Origin: a bacterium
GTDB lineage: Archaea; Nanoarchaeota; Nanoarchaeia; Woesearchaeales; UBA10216
Assembly: GCA_024206195.1 (NCBI GenBank)
Contig: JAAGZO010000851.1
Location: 1-5,265 of the forward strand
Length of the DNA stretch: 5,265 nt
Direction of reading: 5' to 3'
Under the pieces are notes generated by a model. The model was not told the origin of the DNA, made no database searches, and was given only the letters and a program-made list of their open reading frames with translations. Shown here piece after piece: positions 1 through 4,615 of the stretch. Made by a program: the position numbers and the translations under genes. Each line of letters begins with the position of its first letter. Position 1 is the stretch's first letter.

Positions 1-198
1 ACCCGTCGTTTGGTTCATATCATCCGTGCTTACAGTATCTTTGATGATAAGATGAAGGCAATTCAGGTTTGTCTTAATCGTTTTGATGACGAGACTAAAC
101 AGTCCTTTATGGAATTGTATGACAAGGTTGATGGTGAAGTTCAGATATCACTTGACACAGAAGCAATAAAAAACTTTGACATTACGGGAACTCTTTGA
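1..198 (+). CDS. cobS: CobS/MoxR-like AAA+ ATPase, C-terminal fragment
   Basis: The reading frame is open from the first base and ends at TGA 196-198, so only the last 65 residues are visible and the true start lies outside the window. The fragment (TRRLVHIIRAYSIFDDKMKA onward, through CLNRFDDETKQSFMELYD) resembles the C-terminal helical lid of CobS. Cellular CobS has the same layout there: an arginine of sensor-2 type, a helix ending in an 'EIF.D' turn, a 'FLNKCDE' segment and a final 'FYQR' helix. CobS-like AAA+ genes are a known feature of cyanomyoviruses, where they are annotated as cobalt chelatase subunit homologues. Their real role in phage is not settled and may be MoxR-type chaperone or remodelling work. 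Walker motifs are not visible here, so the assignment rests on the lid only. The downstream operon's promoter lies across the end of this gene. Confidence 0.62.
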   Translation, partial: TRRLVHIIRAYSIFDDKMKAIQVCLNRFDDETKQSFMELYDKVDGEVQISLDTEAIKNFDITGTL

Positions 199-204
199 TA
201 TAAT
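176..204 (+). promoter_or_regulatory. Consensus sigma70-type promoter for the replication operon
   Basis: TTGACA at 176-181 is followed by exactly 17 bp and TATAAT at 199-204, a perfect match to both bacterial sigma70 hexamers at the optimal spacing. The -35 lies in the last codons of the CobS-like gene and the -10 follows its stop codon directly. Transcription should begin near 210-212, giving a leader of only about 24 nt before the ATG at 235. T4-like phages use host-sigma promoters of this kind for early genes, which suits a replication operon. The start site itself is inferred from spacing. Confidence 0.82.
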
Positions 205-228
205 TGGGGGAGGTAATACTGCCTTCTC

Positions 229-265
229 TTTATTATGGACCACATAACTTTTATTAATGGACCAC
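229..265 (+). repeat. Imperfect direct repeat of the start-codon region
   Basis: TTTATTATGGACCAC (229-243) is repeated as TTTATTAATGGACCAC (250-265), differing by one inserted A. Both copies carry ATGGACCAC. The first ATG (235) opens the DUF3310 frame. The second (257) is in another frame and would give only about 27 codons before a stop. The copies are 21-22 nt apart at the 5' end of the predicted transcript. Confidence 0.7.
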
Positions 266-594
266 TCATGGATGACAAAATTGAATTCAATAACATTACA
301 CCATCTCCCAATAGGAAGTATAGTGAAGATGAAATCTTGAAGGAGTTGTCAGATTATATTTCTGGCACATACAATCAGCATTATTCTGCTGGTACTGATA
401 GAGTACAAACACTGGACCTCATTGAAGCCTGTGGAGATGGTGAATCATTCTGTCGGTCTAACATTCTAAAGTATGCCTCTCGATATGATAAGAAAGGTAC
501 AGCAAGACGTGACATCTTAAAGATTCTGCATTATGCAGTTCTTCTGTTACACTTCAATGACAAAAACGCACAACGTGAAACTTACCCTCAATGA
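235..594 (+). CDS. DUF3310 family protein (putative nucleotide kinase-like)
   Basis: The protein has 119 residues. The DUF3310 signature occupies roughly residues 46-106: 'NQHYSAG' (47-53), 'QTLDLIEACG' (58-67), then 'NILKYASRYDKKG' (76-88) and a final helix around 'DILKILHYAVLLL'. This matches the family pattern of HY..G..Q..DLIEA, then N..KY..R..KKG. Phage T7 gp1.7, a nucleotide kinase, is usually linked to this family, so a nucleotide-supply role is plausible, but no activity can be read from the sequence. The first 45 residues are not conserved-looking. Start choice is uncertain: ATG 235 lies about 24 nt after the predicted transcription start and has no well-spaced Shine-Dalgarno (GGGGGAGG at 206-213 is too far and partly outside the transcript), while an in-frame ATG at 268 would also keep the domain. 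The stop overlaps the next gene's first ATG (ATGA at 591-594). Confidence 0.8.
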   Translation: MDHITFINGPLMDDKIEFNNITPSPNRKYSEDEILKELSDYISGTYNQHYSAGTDRVQTLDLIEACGDGESFCRSNILKYASRYDKKGTARRDILKILHYAVLLLHFNDKNAQRETYPQ

Positions 595-1265
595 CAATGA
601 AACTCTCTGACAAGACTGTAAACATCCTGAAGAACTTCTCTTCTATCAATCAATCCATTCTCTTCAAGGAGGGTAACAAGCTTCGTACTATTTCAGTTAT
701 GAAGAACATTCTTGCAGAGGCTGAGATTGATGAGGACATCCCTAGGGACTTTGGTATCTATGATCTAAACCAGTTTCTTAATGGTCTAAATCTTCATTCC
801 AGTCCTGATCTGGACTTTGATAATGAAGGTTATGTTGTCATTAAAGAAGGTCGTTCTCGTTCCAAGTATTTCTTTGCTGATAAGAATGTTATCGTAACTC
901 CTCCTGACAAAGACATCACTCTTCCTTCTGAAGATGTGACCTTTGATCTGGATACTCAGCAGTTGGATAAACTCCTCAAGGCTGCAGCCGTTTATCAAGT
1001 ACCTGATCTCTCTGTCGTTGGTGAGAATGGTGTTGTTAAAGTGGTTGTCCGTGACAAGAAGAATGACACATCAAACAACTTCCAAATTGTTGTTGGTGAG
1101 ACAACTTCAGAGTTCTTCTTCAACTTCAAAGTTGAGAACATCAAGATCATCCCTGGAACATATGAGGTTGCTGTATCTCAGAAACTCCTGGCTAAGTTCA
1201 GTAACAAGAACTATGACTTGACTTATTACATTGCACTGGAACCTGATTCTACGTTTGGAGGTTGA
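591..1265 (+). CDS. 45: Sliding clamp (DNA polymerase processivity factor), T4 gp45-like
   Basis: At 224 residues this is close to T4 gp45 (228). The N-terminus 'MKLSDKTVNILKNFSSIN' matches T4 'MKLSKDTTALLKNFATIN'. 'FGIYDLNQFLNGLNL' corresponds to T4 'VAIYDLNGFLGILSL', and the end 'YYIALEPDST' corresponds to 'YVVALEADST'. In T4 three gp45 subunits form a ring around DNA that tethers the gp43 polymerase and also activates late transcription. The loader proteins gp44 and gp62 are encoded downstream. Two starts are possible: ATG 591, which overlaps the DUF3310 stop, and ATG 597, which gives MKLS exactly as in T4 and is the likelier biological start. No clear Shine-Dalgarno precedes either, suggesting translational coupling. 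The protein ends 'STFGG', with GGAGG in its last codons serving the next gene. Confidence 0.96.
   Translation: MTMKLSDKTVNILKNFSSINQSILFKEGNKLRTISVMKNILAEAEIDEDIPRDFGIYDLNQFLNGLNLHSSPDLDFDNEGYVVIKEGRSRSKYFFADKNVIVTPPDKDITLPSEDVTFDLDTQQLDKLLKAAAVYQVPDLSVVGENGVVKVVVRDKKNDTSNNFQIVVGETTSEFFFNFKVENIKIIPGTYEVAVSQKLLAKFSNKNYDLTYYIALEPDSTFGG
1257..1261 (+). promoter_or_regulatory. Ribosome binding site that decides a GTG start
   Basis: GGAGG in the last codons of gp45 is spaced 5 nt before GTG 1267. This is the best Shine-Dalgarno in the window and supports reading the next small gene from GTG. The ATG at 1265 is followed at once by a stop, and the TTG at 1231 lies inside gp45. Confidence 0.7.
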
Positions 1266-1266
1266 T

Positions 1267-1422
1267 GTGACACAGTGGGAACTGACATACAGACTCCCTA
1301 CCACGGGGAGTAAGTATCATAAAATGATTGTGGAAGCAAATTATCAACATGATGCAAAGAAGATTGCACAAGCTCAAATTCCCTCCGCTACCATTTGTGG
1401 CGGGGCAAGACGTGTCCGTTGA
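1267..1422 (+). CDS. Small conserved-looking phage protein, 51 aa
   Basis: Translation from GTG 1267 gives a 51-residue basic protein beginning (M)TQWELTYRLPTTGSKYHK and ending QIPSATICGGARRVR, with stop TGA 1420-1422. It begins one base after the gp45 stop and has a good GGAGG five bases upstream. The order of strand-like 'WELTYRLP', helix-like 'DAKKIAQAQ' and a Gly/Arg-rich end suggests a compact beta-alpha fold. From memory, short proteins with an 'A.I.GG.R' tail occur in other marine T4-like phages, but I cannot name a family or function. The frame is open upstream into gp45, which is coincidental. A 6-bp hairpin (1293-1311) lies in its early codons. The existence of the gene is moderately certain; function is unknown. 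Confidence 0.62.
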   Translation: MTQWELTYRLPTTGSKYHKMIVEANYQHDAKKIAQAQIPSATICGGARRVR

Positions 1423-1429
1423 TGTTCCT

Positions 1430-1624
1430 ATGAGAATTGTGGGTAGTATTACTGTGATTGCTGCCTACTTTGTTGTCCTACATGTAAATGTATTGGCAGG
1501 TGTTGTGATGAACGTCATAGCAGATTGTTTATCAGTCCCATACTTTGTAAGAACTAAATCATGGGATGTCGTTATTATGCTAAGTTTCTTACTAGCAATC
1601 AGTTTCAGTAAATTATTAACATGA
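1430..1624 (+). CDS. Small two-helix membrane protein, 64 aa
   Basis: Starting at ATG 1430, 7 nt after the previous stop, the product is a 64-residue hydrophobic protein. Residues about 3-30 (IVGSITVIAAYFVVLHVNVL and beyond) form one long apolar stretch. A polar linker with 'PYFVRTKSW' follows, then a second apolar segment at about 46-61 (WDVVIMLSFLLAISFSKL). This predicts two membrane-spanning helices with a short loop containing Arg and Lys. There is no signal-peptidase site and no recognised domain. The open frame extends upstream to 1328, but that part overlaps the 51-aa gene and is hydrophilic, so the later start is preferred. Its stop overlaps the next start (ATGA, 1621-1624). A membrane protein in a replication operon is unexpected. 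Function is not known; holin-like or host-membrane roles are only guesses. Confidence 0.6.
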   Translation: MRIVGSITVIAAYFVVLHVNVLAGVVMNVIADCLSVPYFVRTKSWDVVIMLSFLLAISFSKLLT

Positions 1625-2130
1625 CAAATTGGAAAGAAAAATACAATGAATTGACGGACGGGGAACTCAATAAAATTGCAGTTCTTCGTGTCATGGAATG
1701 TACTAATGGAGTTATTCAACATTCATTTAGAGATAAATCTTCTGATGCATTACCTATCGAAGACACAAGAGCAACAATGAAGTTCAGTATGTCATGTATG
1801 AAAAACATGGCAATTCCTCTTAAAGAAGAAACTATCACATTCAAACCTGCAACAGAAGAACTTCTTCGTAGGGCCAGAGAACTTTATGTCAGTGGTGTCA
1901 AACAGGGTAATGATGAAGACTTCAAAGAGTTCATGGAAATCTCTGAAGCCACTGCACAAGTATGTGGTATGAGAAGAATTATTGATGCCAAGAAGATTCT
2001 TGAACAAAACGTTGACGTGTTTCCTCCAGGTACATTAGACTGGGGTGTAAGTTACCTTATGCAATTCTTTACCGATGAATATCTTCGTGACTTCTTCCAA
2101 TCCGGTGGATTCGGCAAGAGTCCTTCCTGA
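1621..2130 (+). CDS. Unknown phage protein, 169 aa
   Basis: I do not recognise this protein. It is a soluble, mostly helical-looking product starting MTNWKEKYNELTDGELNK, with charged amphipathic stretches (ATEELLRRARELYVSG near residues 78-93, and FKEFMEISEATAQVCGMRRI near 101-120). A Trp-containing segment near the end (FPPGTLDWGVSYLMQFF) is followed by a Gly/Ser tail. There is no signal peptide, membrane helix or visible nucleotide-binding motif. ATG 1621 overlaps the stop of the membrane-protein gene, which supports coupling. Its last 56 nt overlap the next gene in a different frame, and the C-terminal residues from about 'DEYLRDFFQ' onward are encoded there. The gene looks real from its length, coupling and composition. 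Confidence 0.72.
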   Translation: MTNWKEKYNELTDGELNKIAVLRVMECTNGVIQHSFRDKSSDALPIEDTRATMKFSMSCMKNMAIPLKEETITFKPATEELLRRARELYVSGVKQGNDEDFKEFMEISEATAQVCGMRRIIDAKKILEQNVDVFPPGTLDWGVSYLMQFFTDEYLRDFFQSGGFGKSPS

Positions 2131-2587
2131 CAAGCACATCGTCAAGATGCCCTTAGAGACCTGTCAGATGCTCTCTATCGTTGCTTCAGACAAGTGGGGA
2201 CACGGATATGGAACCCTTCCTAAGAAGGACGGTACACCCTATGCCACGGACAAAGGAGCATTCCGTAATCACCCCTGTACCAAGTGGGCAAATGAGACTG
2301 TGGCAAACTCTAGATGGTTACTTGCTCATGGTATTGAATTATGTGAAGAGTATTTCAATCGATATGGGAAAATCCATACTTGCTTTAAGACTCTCCTTGC
2401 TGCTGATGAAATCATTCCTTATGTAAAGTGGGATGATCACACTCCTTTTGTTCGTGCAATGCCAGAGAAGTTTAAGTTTGACGATAGTATCTCTACTATC
2501 GAAGCATACAAAATGTACATTGCATCTAAACCATGGGTGAAGGAAAATTACCTTCGTCTTCCTGATCGTAAACCTGAATGGGTATGA
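2075..2587 (+). CDS. Conserved phage protein of unnamed family, 170 aa
   Basis: The start MNIFVTSSNPVDSARVLPDK with 'DKHIVKMPLETCQML' (residues 19-33) matches a widespread phage protein family that I remember as opening with 'MNIFV...P...A...CDKHVVKM.LE..QML'. Further family-like segments are 'NHPCTKWANET' (65-75), 'WLLAHGIELCEEYFNRYGKI' (81-100), 'TPFVRAMPEKFK' and a C-terminal 'EAYKMYIASK...PEWV'. The conserved His, Asp, Lys and Glu residues suggest an enzyme, but I know no proven activity. The conserved N-terminus argues that ATG 2075 is the true start although it lies inside the previous gene. The position where I expect a Cys before DKH is Pro18 here. The stop overlaps the next ATG (2584-2587). 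Confidence 0.82.
   Translation: MNIFVTSSNPVDSARVLPDKHIVKMPLETCQMLSIVASDKWGHGYGTLPKKDGTPYATDKGAFRNHPCTKWANETVANSRWLLAHGIELCEEYFNRYGKIHTCFKTLLAADEIIPYVKWDDHTPFVRAMPEKFKFDDSISTIEAYKMYIASKPWVKENYLRLPDRKPEWV
2482..2501 (+). other. Perfect 8-bp hairpin inside a coding region
   Basis: CGATAGTA (2482-2489) and TACTATCG (2494-2501) are exact inverted repeats around a TCTC loop. The structure lies within the 170-aa gene (codons for DDSIST) and has no T-run after it, so it is not a terminator. It could be an mRNA processing or stability site, or chance. Confidence 0.4.
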
Positions 2588-2781
2588 CAAAACACTTTAA
2601 ACAAACTTGCGACAAACCATATGATCGTCATGATTATAAAATGGTATACTCAAACAATCAATCTGTTGTGGTAAGTTCATACGAACAAGTTCGACAACTT
2701 TGGTGGGAGACTCCACCACAATTTCAATCTCATATTGAGGTGTTGGATAAAATTGACACCCGTCCCAAAGGATTTGTATGA
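2584..2781 (+). CDS. Small unknown phage protein, 65 aa
   Basis: ATG 2584 overlaps the preceding stop (ATGA) and gives MTKHFKQTCDKPYDRHDYKM at the N-terminus. An in-frame ATG at 2578 adds only two residues and is less likely. The middle (YKMVYSNNQSVVVSSYEQVR) reads as two beta strands and a helix, followed by a Trp pair in 'QLWWETPPQF', and the end 'HIEVLDKI...GFV' is strand-like. I recall similar short proteins with a 'YK..Y..N.S.VV.SYE' core in other cyanomyoviruses but no function. There is no membrane segment. Tight coupling on both sides supports it as a genuine gene. Confidence 0.68.
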   Translation: MTKHFKQTCDKPYDRHDYKMVYSNNQSVVVSSYEQVRQLWWETPPQFQSHIEVLDKIDTRPKGFV

Positions 2782-2782
2782 T
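2753..2782 (+). promoter_or_regulatory. Possible internal promoter ahead of gp44
   Basis: TTGACA (2753-2758) is followed by 18 bp and TATGAT (2777-2782), a perfect -35 and a five-of-six -10. Transcription would begin around 2789, inside the 63-aa gene, and could supply gp44, the LSm-like gene, gp62 and regA separately from the clamp. It lies in coding sequence, so chance is a real alternative. Confidence 0.35.
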
Positions 2783-2969
2783 CATTGACTATAATTACAA
2801 TCAAGTGCAAGTTCCACAAGAGATAGTTGATTTCTGTGACTACTTCACCTATAATGCTGAACGTGAAAACTTGAGGTATCTTGATTGTATCTACATGAAT
2901 ATGGGGTATTATGGTGGTGACCCTGTACAACTTGAACAGATGAGACAACGTATTTTACCTATTTTTTGA
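2778..2969 (+). CDS. Small unknown acidic protein, 63 aa
   Basis: ATG 2778 overlaps the previous TGA and has AAGGA (2768-2772) five bases upstream, a good ribosome site. The product begins MIIDYNYNQVQVPQEIVDFC, is rich in Tyr, Asp and Glu, and appears mainly helical. It contains 'NMGYYGGDPVQLEQMRQRIL' near the C-terminus. No domain is recognised, and no membrane segment or signal peptide is seen. It ends 7 nt before gp44. The coupling signals make it likely to be translated; its function is unknown. A host- or loader-directed adaptor is conceivable from position only. Confidence 0.63.
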   Translation: MIIDYNYNQVQVPQEIVDFCDYFTYNAERENLRYLDCIYMNMGYYGGDPVQLEQMRQRILPIF

Positions 2970-2976
2970 ATTTATT

Positions 2977-3921
2977 ATGAACAATGATTTCTTGTGGGTC
3001 GAGAAGTATCGACCACAGACTATTGATGAATGTATCCTCCCTGAGGCTACAAAAAAGACCTTTAAAGAGTTTCTAGATAAGGGTGAGGTTCCTAACCTTC
3101 TTCTTTCTGGTCCTCCTGGTGTAGGTAAGACCACTGTCGCTAAAGCCCTCTGTAATCAACTTGGAGTAGATTCCTATGTCATCAACGGATCCGATGAAGG
3201 TAGATTTCTTGACACTGTACGGAATCAGGCCAAGAACTTTGCTTCGACCGTATCACTTTCGTCAGATGCAAAACACAAAGTCATCATCATTGACGAAGCT
3301 GATAACACAGGGAACGATGTACAACTCCTCTTACGGGCAAACATTGAGACGTTTTATAACAACTGTCGATTCATCTTCACCTGTAACTACAAAAACAAAA
3401 TCATCGAACCCCTACATTCTAGGTGTGCCGTCATCGACTTTGGAATCAAGGGAAAAGAACGACAGGAAATTGCAGCAGGATTCTTCAAACGTCTCCAAGA
3501 AATCCTGGATATCGAAGGTATTAAATATGATAACAAGGTCTTGGTAGAACTCATTAACAAACACTTCCCTGATTGGCGTCGTGTCCTTAATGAGTGTCAA
3601 CGTTATTCCACAAGTGGTAGTATTGACTCTGCTATTCTCGCATCATTCTCTGACGTATCTGTAAATGACCTCATCAAAAACCTCAAAGAAAAGAATTTCT
3701 CCGAAGTTCGCAAGTGGGTTGTTTCTAACCTGGACAATGATGCTAGTGTTCTTTTTCGTCGCATTTACGATGCTCTTGTTGTCTCCCTTGAAAACAATAG
3801 TATTCCTGCTGCTGTGTTGGTTCTTGCTAAGTATCAGTATCAGGTTGCGTTCGTGGTAGATCAAGAGATTAACTTCCTTGCCGCACTAACAGAAATCATG
3901 GTGGAATGCGAGTTCCGTTAA
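2977..3921 (+). CDS. 44: Clamp loader large subunit, T4 gp44-like AAA+ ATPase
   Basis: The 314 residues are close to T4 gp44 (319). The N-terminus 'LWVEKYRPQTIDECILP' is the clamp-loader signature. Walker A is GPPGVGKT at residues 45-52, Walker B is VIIIDEAD at about 102-109, sensor 1 lies at TCN (135-137), the SRC arginine-finger motif is at 148-150 (HSRC), and a sensor-2-like 'DWRRVLNE' is at about 199-206. The last 90 or so residues form the helical collar domain. In T4 four gp44 subunits and one gp62 use ATP to open gp45 and load it on primer-template DNA. All catalytic motifs are intact. The start has no Shine-Dalgarno; it sits in an A/T-rich context (AATTTATTATG) that resembles T4 RegA target sites, so translational repression by RegA is plausible. 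Confidence 0.97.
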   Translation: MNNDFLWVEKYRPQTIDECILPEATKKTFKEFLDKGEVPNLLLSGPPGVGKTTVAKALCNQLGVDSYVINGSDEGRFLDTVRNQAKNFASTVSLSSDAKHKVIIIDEADNTGNDVQLLLRANIETFYNNCRFIFTCNYKNKIIEPLHSRCAVIDFGIKGKERQEIAAGFFKRLQEILDIEGIKYDNKVLVELINKHFPDWRRVLNECQRYSTSGSIDSAILASFSDVSVNDLIKNLKEKNFSEVRKWVVSNLDNDASVLFRRIYDALVVSLENNSIPAAVLVLAKYQYQVAFVVDQEINFLAALTEIMVECEFR

Positions 3922-3940
3922 TTAACTAATAATAAAAACA

Positions 3941-4231
3941 ATGAATGTAAAACTATTTCGTATTATCACTGGTGAAGAAGTGATTGCAGAACTTCTTTCT
4001 GAAGATGACTCAACTGTGACTCTTCAGAATGGTCTAGTTGTTCTCCCTTCAGGACAGAGTGTTGGGTTTGCTCCATGGGCAATGGTGATTGATAAGGATC
4101 AACCTGAGATCACGGTAAGTAGAACACACATTGTATACATTGCTGAGGTTGATGAAGGTATCACCAAGAAGTATAATGAAGTGTATGGAAGTAAACTGGT
4201 AACACCAGACAAAAAGAAATTGATTCTTTAA
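3941..4231 (+). CDS. LSm/Hfq-like small beta protein (predicted)
   Basis: A 96-residue protein begins MNVKLFRIITGEEVIAELLS and continues 'STVTLQNGLVVLP'. This order of strands, with 'TGEEVIAEL' then a turn and 'VTLQN', is reminiscent of the Sm1 part of LSm-type barrels. Later 'ITVSRTHIVYIAEVDEGI' (about residues 57-74) could be the Sm2 strands, and a basic tail (TPDKKKLIL) ends it. I believe similar proteins occur in cyanomyoviruses as hypothetical or Sm-like proteins. RNA binding is not shown here. It lies between gp44 and gp62, which are adjacent in T4, with a 19-nt AT-rich gap upstream, no Shine-Dalgarno, and only 3 nt to gp62. A role in mRNA control beside RegA, or as a clamp-loader accessory factor, is inference. 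Confidence 0.72.
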   Translation: MNVKLFRIITGEEVIAELLSEDDSTVTLQNGLVVLPSGQSVGFAPWAMVIDKDQPEITVSRTHIVYIAEVDEGITKKYNEVYGSKLVTPDKKKLIL

Positions 4232-4234
4232 ATT

Positions 4235-4615
4235 ATGGAACTTAAGGACTGGTTGAACTCAATTAATTTTACCAAGGAGAATCTGATTAAAGATGAACCT
4301 TCTTTGGTAAAAGACTATCCACCATACATCATCAATCGTTGTCTCTCTGGGCACATGGATTGTATTATGTTCGCTAATGAGATGAACAAGTACAGTTTTT
4401 TAGATAAAGATATGCAATATGAATTTTATCTAAATATATTGAGAAAGAGGAAGAGATTCTCTCCCTGGCTCCGTAAAGATAAGATCTCAGATTTAGAGAT
4501 TGTGAAACGTTACTATGGTTATAGTAATGAAAAAGCTTCTCAGGCTTTGAAAATTTTATCCAATGAGCAACTTAATTTTATTAAACAACGACTTGAAACT
4601 GGTGGAAAAAAATGA
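4235..4615 (+). CDS. 62: Clamp loader small subunit, T4 gp62-like
   Basis: Position between gp44 and regA, and a C-terminal pattern shared with T4 gp62, identify this 126-residue protein. 'RKRKRFSPWLRKDKISDLEI' followed by 'VKRYYGYSNEKASQALKIL' lines up with T4 'RGKRYGKWAKL...IIKLLAKRYQVNTNDAINYKSIL'. In T4 gp62 is the single non-ATPase subunit that completes the gp44 ring and contacts the clamp. There is no Walker motif, as expected. It is about 60 residues shorter than T4 gp62 (187), mainly lacking N-terminal and extreme C-terminal parts. The frame is intact and nothing suggests truncation by mutation. ATG 4235 follows the LSm-like stop by 3 nt in the context AAATTATG, similar to RegA-responsive starts in T4. 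The stop overlaps regA (ATGA 4612-4615). Confidence 0.85.
   Translation: MELKDWLNSINFTKENLIKDEPSLVKDYPPYIINRCLSGHMDCIMFANEMNKYSFLDKDMQYEFYLNILRKRKRFSPWLRKDKISDLEIVKRYYGYSNEKASQALKILSNEQLNFIKQRLETGGKK

Noticed and set aside
152..157. Another TTGACA upstream of the main promoter
   Set aside because: No -10-like hexamer lies at suitable spacing (TTTGAC at 175-180).
1120..1135. TCAACTTCAAAGTTGA inverted repeat inside gp45
   Set aside because: The two-base loop is too tight for a normal hairpin, and the sequence encodes ordinary gp45 residues; probably chance.
943..1221. 92-codon open frame inside gp45 in another + frame
   Set aside because: It overlaps a certain gene completely, and its Ser/Leu/Arg-rich product is typical of a shadow frame.
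1293..1311. ACTCCC / GGGAGT 6-bp hairpin just after gp45 as a terminator
   Set aside because: No T-run follows, it lies inside the early codons of the 51-aa gene, and downstream genes are tightly coupled.
2785..2795. TTGACTATAAT as a second promoter near 2790
   Set aside because: TATAAT at 2790-2795 has no -35 at 16-18 bp; TTGACT directly touches it, and TTGACA at 2753 is 31 bp away.
786..2948. Several minus-strand open frames of 60-85 codons
   Set aside because: All lie opposite well-supported + strand genes, have no coupling or ribosome sites, and look like antisense shadows.
3176..3547. 123-codon open frame inside gp44
   Set aside because: Shadow of the gp44 reading frame; no Shine-Dalgarno and no recognisable protein features.
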